This document shows positions 28,941-38,680 of a DNA stretch of 64,000 nucleotides, piece by piece. Where the stretch lies: positions 1 through 64,000 of the forward strand of contig NZ_MVOH01000007.1 in the NCBI RefSeq assembly GCF_002286935.1, read 5' to 3'. Each line of letters opens with the position of its first letter. Within the stretch, counting starts at the first letter, position 1. Position numbers and translations under genes: made by a program. The notes under the pieces were generated by a model. The model was not told the origin of the DNA. It saw only the letters and a program-made list of their open reading frames with translations, and made no database searches. The stretch is from Bifidobacterium criceti (GTDB taxonomy: Bacteria; Actinomycetota; Actinomycetes; Actinomycetales; Bifidobacteriaceae).

Positions 28941-29309
28941 GGTCACTACTTTAGGGGGTTGGGCCCGAGAAATCACTGGGAGTGGGGAAAATCACCGTTT
29001 TTGTTGCACAAACTTTACCTAAGGGGAATCGGTTGTCATCGGCGTCGTGCGGTGTACCACCCATCGTCGGCGATTGGTGGTGTTCGCGCGCACGGTGAAC
29101 GACACGCCGACATCCGTGTTCGAATGAACATTGCGGTGTCGATAGCGGACAATACGTACCGTTTGCGTGTTGCATTCATCATCGCCGCGAACAAAATGGA
29201 AAAAATGCGAACATTGGTGCATGCGGCTTGCGGAATGCGGAGAAACGAGCATAATTGTCAAGTACAAGAACAACTGAATAGCAGACCCACAAAAGTATAT
29301 GATCAGAAA

Positions 29310-29421
29310 GATTATTACGTTGGGCGGGTATTGGAAAGACTTACCGTTGCAACGATGAAGTTGTGCAGAGATTCTGCGCAGTTGGACTTGTCAGGGACCC
29401 ACTTCGGTGGGTCCCCTTTTT
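29310..29421 (+). ncRNA. Candidate small RNA
   Basis: An AT-rich stretch carries TATGAT at 29298-29303, then ~80 nt without an ORF that includes a TGTGCAGA-GAT-TCTGCGCA hairpin (~29370-29390), and ends in an excellent terminator: GGGACCCAC-TTCG-GTGGGTCCC followed by C and T5 (29394-29421). A promoter plus a strong terminator around non-coding sequence suggests a ~110-nt RNA. I could not match it to 6S, tmRNA, RNase P or a riboswitch. It lies in the 840-bp gap between ppk1 and the pilus cluster. Confidence 0.5.
29394..29421 (+). terminator. Rho-independent terminator with TTCG tetraloop
   Basis: Nine perfect base pairs, a stable TTCG loop and a T5 tract. No coding sequence on this strand ends upstream, so it must terminate a non-coding transcript or a leader. 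Confidence 0.9.
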
Positions 29422-29449
29422 GTGTTCCGTCATATTCCCATATTCCGGT

Positions 29450-29645
29450 GGACGTGTGCGGCGGTGGTGCCGCAGCGTGCGGCTGTGTGCGGCGTATGGA
29501 CGGCTGTCAGTGGCGGCGGTGCCGCAGCGTACAGCCGTTTGCGGCGTATGGATGGAAGTGGTTGGCGGCGGTGCCGCAACGAGCGGCTGTATGCGGCGTA
29601 TAGGCAGCAGTGTTGTGCGGCGGTGCCGCGAAAGACGGCCGTGCC
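29450..29645. repeat. 52-bp-period palindromic array, four units
   Basis: GGTGCCGC occurs at 29466, 29519, 29570 and 29622 (spacings 53, 51, 52). Each unit has an inner hairpin GCGGC-GGT-GCCGC; in the second unit this is flanked by the outer inverted repeat ACGGCTGT / ACAGCCGT. The array is non-coding and fills most of the gap before the pilus cluster. Confidence 0.85.
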
Positions 29646-29704
29646 CTGGTGGATGGGTGGGGCGTTTCCCAGACGGCAGTAGGGATGTTCACAGTGAGCT
29701 CAAA

Positions 29705-29713
29705 TGTGGATAA
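29705..29713 (-). promoter_or_regulatory. Single perfect DnaA box upstream of the pilus cluster
   Basis: TGTGGATAA (TTATCCACA on the minus strand) lies 77 bp before the first pilus gene. An isolated 9-mer could occur by chance, but it is one of few outside the 13-kb cluster. Confidence 0.35.
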
Positions 29714-29781
29714 CCGGACCGTCCGTACACATACCCCCGTTCGGATTGCGCCGCCGAACGCGGACGTCGTTCAATCGACAC

Positions 29782-30807
29782 ATGAACACATTGATGATGC
29801 CTGCATACGCAGATGGGATAGGGGCGATGATCCGGCCGATGACCGCATTCGGCGCGTCCCGCAGCACGAACGAACCGCAGCGGTACTACACGCCGCCGCG
29901 GGGAGGAACCCACGCGCGGTCCAGCCGGCCGCGCCCGCAGGAAGTCATGCGCCGCAACGACGCGCAGCGTGAGGTGATCGACTTGTCCGGCGGCAACGTC
30001 GTCACATTGTCATCGGGAAGTGGCGGAGCGGGCACTTCGACGCTCTCGGCGGTGCTCGCGCGTGCGCTCGCCGGCCGCCATGCGCCCACGGCGCTCATCG
30101 ACGCCGACGTGCGCATGTGCGGCGGTGGTCTCGATGTGCTCCTTGGCATCGAACACGAACACGGCTCGCGTTGGCATGATGTGCATGCGCCGCTCGGACA
30201 GCTGAGCGGTCCCGCGCTGTACCGGCAGCTGCCGAAATGGGATGGCGTGGCCGTCCTCTCGTTCGACCCGTGGAACGGCGACGCGCCGAAACCGTGGGAA
30301 CTGGAGGCAGCCGTGCATGCGCTCGCCGCATGCGATGAGGTGGTCGTCGTCGATGCTGCGCGCGGTGAGTGCATCCCCGAAGCGCCATCGCTCATCGAGG
30401 CGTCGCACATCGTCGTCGTCGAACTGTCGGTCCTCGGCCTTGCGCGCGCCCGCGCACATCTCGATTGGCTGGAGCGGCAAGGCCGGGAGAGCGTCGAGCG
30501 GCGCACCGCACCGCCAGGTCCGGGGCAGCCGGCGCGTCCCGTCGCCGAGCATCCCGGCGACGTCATCGCGATCGTTGGCATCGAACCACGTGGATCCGCA
30601 CGTATGCGCGGCGTCATCGATGTGCGTGAGGCGAAGACATATCTCGGCAGGGATGTCATCGGTCCCATCCGCAATGACCCGAAGATGTGCGGCGACGTGC
30701 TCGAAGGCCTTGGCGTGCGCACATTGCCGAAACGCAACGCGGCTCCGCTCGACGTGCTCACGCGTGAAGTGGAACGCGTATGCGACCTGAGCGGCGCGCT
30801 GCGGTAG
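29782..30807 (+). CDS. TadZ/CpaE/Ssd-like pilus-localisation ATPase
   Basis: 341 residues from ATG 29782; ATG 29827 is an alternative and no convincing Shine-Dalgarno decides. It is a MinD/ParA-type fold: the P-loop region reads VVTLSSGSGGAGTSTLSAVL, a deviant Walker A in which the usual GGxGKT lysine-threonine is Thr-Ser, as in septum-site/Ssd-like proteins of actinobacterial Tad clusters. PTALIDADVRMCGGGLDVLLG and a VVVVDAARGE Walker B-like strand follow. In Tad systems this protein positions the pilus machine. First gene of the cluster with tadA 10 bp downstream. Confidence 0.82.
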   Translation: MNTLMMPAYADGIGAMIRPMTAFGASRSTNEPQRYYTPPRGGTHARSSRPRPQEVMRRNDAQREVIDLSGGNVVTLSSGSGGAGTSTLSAVLARALAGRHAPTALIDADVRMCGGGLDVLLGIEHEHGSRWHDVHAPLGQLSGPALYRQLPKWDGVAVLSFDPWNGDAPKPWELEAAVHALAACDEVVVVDAARGECIPEAPSLIEASHIVVVELSVLGLARARAHLDWLERQGRESVERRTAPPGPGQPARPVAEHPGDVIAIVGIEPRGSARMRGVIDVREAKTYLGRDVIGPIRNDPKMCGDVLEGLGVRTLPKRNAAPLDVLTREVERVCDLSGALR

Positions 30808-30817
30808 GGAGGCGGTC

Positions 30818-31897
30818 ATGGGCGTTTCCGTTCCGTGCAGGACGCTTGAGCTGGGGCCACTCGCCCCGATTGGCGCCGATGCGCGCGTCACCGACATCGT
30901 CGTGACATGCGACGGGACCGTATGGTTTGACGGTGGCCACGGCATGCAACTCGCGCATACGGCGATTCCGCTCGACGATCCAGCAGTCGTGCGCGACCTT
31001 GCCGTGCGCCTGTGTGCGCAGCTTGGCAAGCGGCTCGACGAAGCACAACCGATCGCCGATGCGGCGGCCGATGACGGCACACGTGTGCACGCCGTCATCG
31101 CGCCGATCGTACCGCAAGGCGCATCGATCTCGATCCGGTTCCCCGACCGTGCGCGCGCCGATCTGGACGCGCTCGCCGCAACCGGCATGTTCCCGCCTCA
31201 GTGGACGCCGATGCTGCGCATGCTCGTGCGCATGAAGGCGAACATGCTCGTCTCCGGAGCGACGGGAACCGGCAAGACGACGCTCCTCAAGGCCCTGCTC
31301 GCGGCATGTGCGCCCAATGAGCGGATCGTGACGGTCGAGGAGGTGCGTGAGCTCGCTTCGGTGCCGCATCCGCATGTCGTGTCGCTTGTCGCGCGCGACG
31401 CGAACGTCGAAGGCGCCGGCGACGTCGGTCTGCCCGCGCTCGTCAAGGCGACGCTGCGCATGCGCCCCGACCGCATCGTCGTCGGCGAAGTGCGCGGCGA
31501 GGAGGTCGTCGATCTGCTCAGGGCGCTCAACTCCGGACACCGCGGGTCGCTCAGCACAATCCATGCCGACGGCGTGGACCGTGTGCCTGCGCGACTCGTC
31601 TCGCTCGGCATGCTCGCCGACGTGGAACCCGCGGCGCTCGAACGGCTCGCCGACGGTGCGTTCGATGTGCTCATCCATCTCGAACGCGCCAATGGGAGAC
31701 GCCGCATCGCGCAGATCGGCATGCTCGATTGCCGGGACGGTCGTTTGCGCGGACGGCAGGCCGTCGGGCGCGGTGCGACCGAGGAGACGGTCATTGGGCC
31801 GGCCTGGTCCGATTTCCTAAGGAGGTGGGGCAATGACGTGGTCGATTGCGGCGGCGCTGGCCGTGCTCCTCGCCGTGTTGCTTCACGACGGCGCTGA
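30818..31897 (+). CDS. tadA: Tad pilus assembly ATPase TadA/CpaF
   Basis: 359-residue type II/IV secretion ATPase that powers Flp pilus assembly. Motifs: Walker A LVSGATGTGKTTLLKALL, Asp box VTVEEVRELAS, Walker B RIVVGEVRGEEVVDLLRALN and the His box GHRGSLSTIHADG. It is shorter than proteobacterial CpaF because the N-terminal domain is compact, as in other Actinobacteria. Its last 65 nt overlap tadB in another frame, so translation is coupled. Confidence 0.93.
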   Translation: MGVSVPCRTLELGPLAPIGADARVTDIVVTCDGTVWFDGGHGMQLAHTAIPLDDPAVVRDLAVRLCAQLGKRLDEAQPIADAAADDGTRVHAVIAPIVPQGASISIRFPDRARADLDALAATGMFPPQWTPMLRMLVRMKANMLVSGATGTGKTTLLKALLAACAPNERIVTVEEVRELASVPHPHVVSLVARDANVEGAGDVGLPALVKATLRMRPDRIVVGEVRGEEVVDLLRALNSGHRGSLSTIHADGVDRVPARLVSLGMLADVEPAALERLADGAFDVLIHLERANGRRRIAQIGMLDCRDGRLRGRQAVGRGATEETVIGPAWSDFLRRWGNDVVDCGGAGRAPRRVASRRR

Positions 31898-32537
31898 GAC
31901 GCGCCTCGACCGCCTTGATGGGCATGCGGGCGGATCAGTCGAGGCCGCCGGCGGCCGACGTGCCGGCATCGGTGCCGAACTGGCGGGATTGGCCGCTGCG
32001 CTGCGCGCCGGGCATGACATGCCATCATCGCTCGAACACCGCTTCGGGACCGATGCGCGATGCATGGAACGGAAGCGCCCGACGTTCATCCCGGACGGCG
32101 ATGTGACCGATTGCAATGGCGGCATCGACATCGCAAGGCTCGCCGATGTGTTGCGCGTCCGCGCGTTGCCGGACGAGACGGAAGACGAGGTGCGGCATGC
32201 GGCCAGCGGTCTGCGCGCCGCATGCGCGCTCGGCATCCGCGTCGGATGCCCGATGGCGCGTTGCGTCGAGGCAGTACGTATGGCGCACGCGCGCATCCAT
32301 ATGCGCGAGGAGCTCAAGCGCAACGCGTTCGCCGTGCCGCAATCGACGGTCAAGATGCTGCTCGGGCTGCCGGCCGTCACCGTCATCCTCGGCGAGGTGC
32401 TTGGCGCGGACCCGCTCGGCGTCCTGTTCGGCTCTTGGCAAGGCATGTGTTGCCTCGTGCTGGGCGCGATGTGCCATGCGGCCGGCGCCGTCTGGATGCG
32501 TCGGCTCATGGCACGGATGGAGGCGGGTGATGACTGA
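31833..32537 (+). CDS. tadB: Tad pilus inner-membrane platform protein TadB
   Basis: 234 residues. An AAGGAGGTGGGG site precedes ATG 31833, which lies inside the end of tadA. It has an N-terminal membrane segment, a cytoplasmic T2SSF-like helical region (EVRHAASGLRAACALGIRV, ARCVEAVRMAHARIHMREELKRN) and two C-terminal membrane helices. It forms the membrane platform with TadC. Shorter than the classical TadB but typical of the actinobacterial compact cluster. Confidence 0.8.
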   Translation: MTWSIAAALAVLLAVLLHDGAETRLDRLDGHAGGSVEAAGGRRAGIGAELAGLAAALRAGHDMPSSLEHRFGTDARCMERKRPTFIPDGDVTDCNGGIDIARLADVLRVRALPDETEDEVRHAASGLRAACALGIRVGCPMARCVEAVRMAHARIHMREELKRNAFAVPQSTVKMLLGLPAVTVILGEVLGADPLGVLFGSWQGMCCLVLGAMCHAAGAVWMRRLMARMEAGDD

Positions 32538-32549
32538 CGGGAGGTGCGC

Positions 32550-33107
32550 ATGGATGCGTTCGGCTGGGCCTGTTGCGCTGCCGTGTGCGTGGCGTTCGCG
32601 GCGGGTGCCGCATGCGTCGGCGTCGATGTTGGCGCGAGGTTGTTTGCGCTGCCGGAACGTCTGGACGGCGATTGGGTGCCGAATGCGGCGCTTGTCCTTG
32701 AATTGCTCGCGGCGGCCCTCGAAGGCGGCCAGTCGATCCCTGATGCATTGCGTGCCGTCGGTGCGTGCTGCACCGGACCGTGCGCGGGGGCGTTCGCCGC
32801 CGTATCCGATGGGCTCATGGAGGGCGCCTCGTGGGATGAGGCATGGGTCTGCGCTCCGGATGAGCCGCGGCTTGCGGCCGTGTGCTCCGCTGTACGCGAT
32901 GCATTGCGTGAGTCGTGGAACGGGGGCGTCGCCGCCGTCGCGCAGATCGATGCGGCGAGGGAACAGCTCGACACTATGGAGCGCATGGGCATCGAGCGGG
33001 CGGCGTCGAAACTGTCCGTACGGCTGCTGTTGCCTATGGGTCTGTGTTTCCTGCCCGCGTTCCTATGCATCGCGGTCATCCCCACGATCATCTCGTTTAT
33101 ACGGTGA
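32550..33107 (+). CDS. tadC: Tad pilus inner-membrane platform protein TadC
   Basis: 185 residues. ATG 32550 is placed 6 bp after GGGAGG; a GTG at 32544 is possible. There is an N-terminal membrane helix, a T2SSF-type region (NAALVLELLAAALEGGQSIP, then IERAASKLSVRLLLPMGLCF) and a C-terminal hydrophobic end typical of TadC. Partner of TadB. Confidence 0.8.
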   Translation: MDAFGWACCAAVCVAFAAGAACVGVDVGARLFALPERLDGDWVPNAALVLELLAAALEGGQSIPDALRAVGACCTGPCAGAFAAVSDGLMEGASWDEAWVCAPDEPRLAAVCSAVRDALRESWNGGVAAVAQIDAAREQLDTMERMGIERAASKLSVRLLLPMGLCFLPAFLCIAVIPTIISFIR

Positions 33108-33139
33108 GCGCGTGATACGACGATGCGCGACGACGTGCA

Positions 33140-33155
33140 CGTTTCATGTGAAACA
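33140..33155. promoter_or_regulatory. parS-like palindrome
   Basis: CGTTTCATGTGAAACA matches the bacterial parS consensus TGTTTCACGTGAAACA at 14 of 16 positions and is intergenic, between tadC and the pilin gene. ParB-family proteins bind such sites, usually near the origin. It could equally be an operator for the pilin gene. Confidence 0.5.
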
Positions 33156-33212
33156 TCATCGTCGCGCGCAACACGACGACCAGATACACCACACACAACA
33201 AAGGAGTTGGAT

Positions 33213-33494
33213 ATGCACAACATGATCTCCCTCGATGACGGCATCGGCATCGACACGATGGATACCGGATGGCCGTTGCAGGACCTTGGCCGGCGCATGA
33301 CGCGCGCGGGCGTCATGCTCGACGCGAGGATGCGCACGCTCAAGGCGCAGCCTGAGGAAGGCGCGGCGACGGCCGAGTACGCGGTCGTGCTCGTCGCCGC
33401 GACCGGATTCGCTGCAGTACTCGTCGCATTGCTCAAATCGGATGCGATCAAGACGCTGCTGACGAACATCGTCAAGAAGGCGCTGAGCGTCTGA
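33213..33494 (+). CDS. Flp-type pilin / DUF4244-like protein
   Basis: 93 residues from ATG 33213 (AAGGAG 7 bp upstream). The C-terminal half has a prepilin-like site and hydrophobic helix: EEGAATAEYAVVLVAATGFA, in which cleavage after the Gly-Ala region would leave the Glu-Tyr pair near the mature N-terminus, as in Flp pilins. The long N-terminal leader (~50 residues) is typical of the actinobacterial DUF4244 pilins. It is likely the main pilus subunit. No prepilin peptidase gene is in the window. Confidence 0.8.
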   Translation: MHNMISLDDGIGIDTMDTGWPLQDLGRRMTRAGVMLDARMRTLKAQPEEGAATAEYAVVLVAATGFAAVLVALLKSDAIKTLLTNIVKKALSV

Positions 33495-33503
33495 CGGTGC
33501 GGC

Positions 33504-33863
33504 ATGCGACGCATATGGGACCGTCTGCGCGCGTGGGCGCGCGGTGGGGACACGGGGGCGGCGACGGCGGAGTTCGCCGTCATCCTCCCCGTCGTCGTCG
33601 CCGTCGCTGTGCTGCTGTTGTACGTCGCGCGCGCGGGCGTCACGCAGATCTCCTGTCAGGATGCGGCCGCGGACGCCGCGCGCGCTGTGCTCGTCAACGG
33701 CGGTACCGAGTCCGTGTCCGCGCCTGCGGGCGTGCAACTCTCGGTCGCCGACCACGGTGACCGTCTCATCGTCACGACGACGTGCCGTGTGCTCGCCGAC
33801 CCGCTCGGTGTATTGCCGATGACGGTGCACGGGCAGGCGGCCGTCGCGAAACAGGACGGTTGA
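33504..33863 (+). CDS. TadE-like minor pilin
   Basis: 119 residues with GDTGAATAEFAVILPVVVAVAVLLLYVAR near residues 14-42 (hydrophobic helix preceded by an Ala-Thr-Ala-Glu-Phe pseudopilin pattern), followed by an extracellular domain with two cysteines. Pseudopilins of this type prime or regulate Flp pilus assembly. It begins 9 bp after the pilin gene. Confidence 0.82.
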   Translation: MRRIWDRLRAWARGGDTGAATAEFAVILPVVVAVAVLLLYVARAGVTQISCQDAAADAARAVLVNGGTESVSAPAGVQLSVADHGDRLIVTTTCRVLADPLGVLPMTVHGQAAVAKQDG

Positions 33864-33909
33864 CATGGATGGATGGTGCGTGGACGCGCATCACCGAGGA
33901 GGATGGACG

Positions 33910-34320
33910 ATGACAAAGGTGACGACGATGATGAAACGACGTGCGCGACGTGTGGGTGCATACTTCGCGCGACGCGAAGATGAGGGATCGGCGACGGTCG
34001 TCGGTGTCGCGCTCGTCGTTGCGGCGGCGGTGCTCATCGGTGTGCTCGCCGCGGCTGGCAACATCGTGCTGCGGCAGTCGCAGGCGCGCACGGCCGCCGA
34101 CGTCGCGGCGCTCGGCGCCGCATCCGCGCTATGGCGGGGCGATGGCACGCCGTGTGCGGTCGCCGCATGGCTGACCGATGCAAATGCCGGCAACCTCGAA
34201 TCGTGCGACGTCGATGGTGACGATGTGGCCGTGCGTGTCCACGTACCGACCGATGTGCCGTTCGTCGGCCATGTGACGGCGTACGCACGGGCGGGGCCGC
34301 GCCCATGTGGCGGCGCATGA
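33910..34320 (+). CDS. TadE/TadG-like pseudopilin (Rv3654c-like)
   Basis: 136 residues from ATG 33910 (GGAGGATGG upstream). The region GSATVVGVALVVAAAVLIGV is a membrane helix with a Glu-Gly-Ser-Ala-Thr lead-in, followed by QSQARTAADVAALGAASALW, which is characteristic of the last gene of actinobacterial Tad clusters. Two cysteines occur in the extracellular part. It closes the pilus operon. Confidence 0.8.
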   Translation: MTKVTTMMKRRARRVGAYFARREDEGSATVVGVALVVAAAVLIGVLAAAGNIVLRQSQARTAADVAALGAASALWRGDGTPCAVAAWLTDANAGNLESCDVDGDDVAVRVHVPTDVPFVGHVTAYARAGPRPCGGA

Positions 34321-34482
34321 GGGAATGGGATCCATGGATTCGGCCGCCATGGACGCAACACGCTCAGCCGCGCGCACGGGCCCGCGCTCCCCACGGGGAT
34401 GCGTGCGTCCGCCCGGGTGAGCAGGCTGTACCGTAGAAGCAGTGAACAGCGAGGCACTCGCGATGGAGAAACGGGAATCGAC

Positions 34483-37026
34483 ATGGCATTAGCGCTCTAC
34501 CGCCGGTATCGTCCGGACACATTCGAAGGCGTCATCGGGCAGGACCAGGTGACGGTGCCGCTCATGCGCGCACTTGACGAACATAGGCTCACGCATGCAT
34601 ACCTGTTCTCAGGTCCGCGCGGCTGTGGCAAGACGAGTTCCGCACGCATCCTCGCGCGTTGCGTGAACTGCGTCGAAGGCCCGACGTCGCATCCATGCGG
34701 TGCGTGCGACAGCTGCCGTGACCTCGCGACGGGAGGGCCGGGGTCGATCGATGTCGTCGAGATCGACGCCGCAAGCCACAACGGCGTCGACGACGCGCGC
34801 GAGCTGCGCGAACGCGCGGGATTCGCGCCCGCGCGCGACCGCTACAAGATCTTCATCCTCGACGAGGCGCATATGGTGACGCCGCAGGGCTTCAACGCGC
34901 TCCTCAAGATCGTCGAGGAGCCACCCGAGCATGTCATGTTCATCTTCGCGACGACGGAACCGGAGAAGGTCATCGGCACGATCCGCTCGCGCACCCACCA
35001 TTATCCGTTTCGGCTCGTGCCGCCCGAGACGATGGGGCCGTATCTTGAGGAGATATGCGAGCAGGAGCACATCGAGACCGAACCGGGCGTCCTGCGGCTC
35101 GCGATGCGCGCCGGCGGCGGTTCGGTGCGTGACACGTTGTCCGTGCTTGACCAGCTCATGGTCGGCGCCGTCGACGGTGACATCACCTATGACGCGGCCG
35201 CCGCGCTCCTCGGGTTCACGCCGGACGTGCTCATCGGCGACGCGATCGACGCGATCATCGACCATGATGGCGCGAAGCTCTATGACGTCATCCAGAAGGT
35301 CATCGTCGGCGGGTACGACGCGCGCAGGTTCGTCGAGGACCTGCTCTCGCGCATCCGCGACCTGCTCGTGCTCACGCTTGGTGGCGAACACGCCGAACAT
35401 GTATTGAGCGACGACGCGGCCGCCGAGGACCTCGACGATCTGCACCGTCAGGCGACGGCGCTCGGCTTGGCGACATTGACGGCGATGGCCGAGGAGACCG
35501 ACGAGGCGCTCACGCATATGGCGGGGGCGACGTCGCCGCGCATGCGCCTCGAACTGCTTGCCGCACGGTTGCTCGCAGGACGTGAGACCGGCTATGCGGC
35601 GCTCAATGGCAACACCGCCGATGCGTCACAGCATGCCGATCCGACGAAGCCGGCGACGGGCGGTGGATTTATCGGAACCGACACGCCCGAGGGTGGCGCC
35701 GCGCATGGGCATGCCGCGGCACCGGCTCTTGCGGCCGACACCGCCCACGCGCCCGCTGCGGCTGCCGGGCAACCATCGGCGGCGCAAGGCGCTTCCGTGA
35801 CGCCGCCGGCACAGCATGCACAGCTCCGCCAGTCGAACGAGCAGCATGCGATGGACGCCGCGACGGCGGCGATGCGGGCCGCGGCGGAGGCGCAGCGCAT
35901 CGCAGAATCCAGGGCTGGCGTGCAACAGGGCCGGCCGGCCGGCGCGCCGTCAGCCAATGGCACCCCCGACGAGATGTGGGACGGCCTCGTGACGTCACTT
36001 CCGGCCGACGTGCGCTCGTATGTGGACCGCACGAGGGTGCCGCGCATCAAGCTCGCGCCGGACCAGAGGACCGGCGGACGCAAGCTCATGATCAAATTCG
36101 GCACGCCGATGGACAAATACGCGTTCGCGCTCGCCGTGAGCAAGGAAAGCGTCGATGGGCGGACCGAAGTCACCGACATCGTGCGCGCCGCAGTGCACCG
36201 CGTGTTCGGCCCCGACGTGCGGCTCGCGCCGACGCCGACGATGGAGGATGGCCAGACCGCGCCGCCGTTCAAGCGGCTCCCGTCCGACCAACAGCAGCGC
36301 ATCAAGGCGCAGCTCGCGAAGGAGAACCTGCAGGCGACGCTCAAGACACAACTCGGACGCGCGGCATCCGGCGAAGGCGCGGTACCTGTGGCGGCGGCCG
36401 ACACCCCCGCCGCCGATGACGCCGTACACCGAGGCGGTGGCGCACCGGCCCGAGCCGATTACGATCCATGGGCGGACGCGAAGCCGACCCATACGTCGTT
36501 CACGACGCCATCCGACGACCCGTCGTCCCACGAGGAGGTGCCGGCCACGCAGGGCGGCGCCACCGCCACGCCGGCGCAAGCCGCCGGCCCGTCACAGGAC
36601 GCGGAACCAACGCCGCTCACTGCGCCGTCGCCGAACGGTGCGGCGGCGTCGATGGGCGAAGCAGGCATCGATCCATGGGCATACCACGATGACGAGCCCG
36701 CGCATATCGATTTCGCGCGCGTCTCCTCGATCGAGCAGCAGGCGGCGCAGGGCAGGCACAGCGAGCCCACGCCGCCCGCCGACCCGTGGGGTCAGCTCGG
36801 CAGCGCCGACGCCGACGCGCAGCCATCCCCGACGCCGCAGCAGGAGGAACCGGCCCCCGCACCCCAAGTCGACCCGGACGAGGACGAATACTCGATCGAC
36901 GACGAATCATTGGCCACGTCACAGGCGATGAGCCTCGACGAAGTCAAGGAATTATTCGATGTGAAGTCTGTTGAAGCATTCGCGGCGGACGATCCGAAGA
37001 ACCCGCGCAACCACAACGCGCACTAA
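34483..37026 (+). CDS. dnaX: DNA polymerase III subunit gamma/tau
   Basis: 847-residue clamp-loader ATPase. ATG 34483 gives [20 protein letters not shown], the usual start. Motifs: Walker [18 protein letters not shown], a zinc module CVNC...CGACDSC, Walker B ILDEAHM and the SRC-equivalent region [14 protein letters not shown]. Residues ~370-500 and 620-790 are Ala/Pro/Gln-rich and disordered, with the tau-specific part ([19 protein letters not shown]) between. I saw no A-rich slippery site, so gamma is probably not made by frameshifting. The neighbour recR follows 23 bp later, a common pairing. Confidence 0.96.
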   Translation: MALALYRRYRPDTFEGVIGQDQVTVPLMRALDEHRLTHAYLFSGPRGCGKTSSARILARCVNCVEGPTSHPCGACDSCRDLATGGPGSIDVVEIDAASHNGVDDARELRERAGFAPARDRYKIFILDEAHMVTPQGFNALLKIVEEPPEHVMFIFATTEPEKVIGTIRSRTHHYPFRLVPPETMGPYLEEICEQEHIETEPGVLRLAMRAGGGSVRDTLSVLDQLMVGAVDGDITYDAAAALLGFTPDVLIGDAIDAIIDHDGAKLYDVIQKVIVGGYDARRFVEDLLSRIRDLLVLTLGGEHAEHVLSDDAAAEDLDDLHRQATALGLATLTAMAEETDEALTHMAGATSPRMRLELLAARLLAGRETGYAALNGNTADASQHADPTKPATGGGFIGTDTPEGGAAHGHAAAPALAADTAHAPAAAAGQPSAAQGASVTPPAQHAQLRQSNEQHAMDAATAAMRAAAEAQRIAESRAGVQQGRPAGAPSANGTPDEMWDGLVTSLPADVRSYVDRTRVPRIKLAPDQRTGGRKLMIKFGTPMDKYAFALAVSKESVDGRTEVTDIVRAAVHRVFGPDVRLAPTPTMEDGQTAPPFKRLPSDQQQRIKAQLAKENLQATLKTQLGRAASGEGAVPVAAADTPAADDAVHRGGGAPARADYDPWADAKPTHTSFTTPSDDPSSHEEVPATQGGATATPAQAAGPSQDAEPTPLTAPSPNGAAASMGEAGIDPWAYHDDEPAHIDFARVSSIEQQAAQGRHSEPTPPADPWGQLGSADADAQPSPTPQQEEPAPAPQVDPDEDEYSIDDESLATSQAMSLDEVKELFDVKSVEAFAADDPKNPRNHNAH

Positions 37027-37049
37027 GACGGACGCCGGGAAAGGAAACC

Positions 37050-37652
37050 ATGGCATTGGCATATGACGGCGCGATCCAACGCCTCATCGACGCGTTCGCA
37101 AGCCTGCCGGGCATCGGCCCGAAAGGCGCGCAACGCATCGCGTTCTACGTGCTCGGCGCACCCGACGACGAAGCGCAGCGCCTCGTCGAATCAATCACCG
37201 AAGTCAAACACAAAGTGCGGTTCTGCGAGGTGTGCGGCAACGTGTGCGAGACAAGCCCATGCGCGATATGCGCCGACCCACGACGCGACCACAGCGTGAT
37301 ATGCGTCGTCGAGGAACCGAAGGACGTCATGAGCATCGAACGCACACGCGAATACCGCGGCCTCTACCATGTGCTCGGCGGTGCGATCAACCCGATGGCG
37401 AACATCGGACCGAACGACCTCAACATCGCGCAGCTGCTCAACCGGTTGCAGACCGACGAAGTCAAGGAAATCATCGTCGCCCTCAACCCGAACATCGAAG
37501 GTGAGGCGACGACGACATACCTCGGCAGGCTCCTGACACCACTCGACGTGAAAGTGACGCGCCTCGCGAGCGGACTGCCCGTCGGAGGCGACCTCGAATA
37601 CGCCGACGAGATCACGCTGTCGCGCGCGCTCGAAGGACGGCGCGAGGTCTGA
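37050..37652 (+). CDS. recR: Recombination protein RecR
   Basis: 200 residues. Helix-hairpin-helix region [18 protein letters not shown] at the N-terminus, C4 zinc finger [16 protein letters not shown], and Toprim domain with [14 protein letters not shown] and [12 protein letters not shown]. With RecF/RecO it loads RecA at gaps. GGAAAGGAAACC precedes ATG 37050. Confidence 0.97.
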   Translation: MALAYDGAIQRLIDAFASLPGIGPKGAQRIAFYVLGAPDDEAQRLVESITEVKHKVRFCEVCGNVCETSPCAICADPRRDHSVICVVEEPKDVMSIERTREYRGLYHVLGGAINPMANIGPNDLNIAQLLNRLQTDEVKEIIVALNPNIEGEATTTYLGRLLTPLDVKVTRLASGLPVGGDLEYADEITLSRALEGRREV

Positions 37653-37721
37653 GCGCCACGCCGCGCAACCCGGGCGTTTCGTATCGTGGGAACACGTTCC
37701 GGCGCGTCACGGAGGCGTCCA

Positions 37722-37727
37722 TATAAT
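37722..37727 (+). promoter_or_regulatory. TATAAT -10 element upstream of the aspartokinase gene
   Basis: A perfect TATAAT lies 82 bp before the GTG start in the recR-aspartokinase gap. No convincing -35 was seen. Confidence 0.4.
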
Positions 37728-37809
37728 AATCGAGCTTCCTGCGTACACTGGGCACAGTCGCGAGTCCCATGCGTACACAAACAAACAACACAGAGAAGAT
37801 TGGATAGTT

Positions 37810-38571
<762 letters not shown>

Positions 38572-38680
38572 ACACGTCGTGCACGTCCGGGCACATCCGA
38601 GACGCCGGCGCATTTCCACGAACCAATCAATCCACGTACCAACGCCAACCCACGTACAACCCACGGAGAGCAAAAGAACC

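Noticed and set aside
34483-37026. Programmed frameshift in dnaX
   Set aside because: No A-rich slippery heptamer with a downstream stem was seen.
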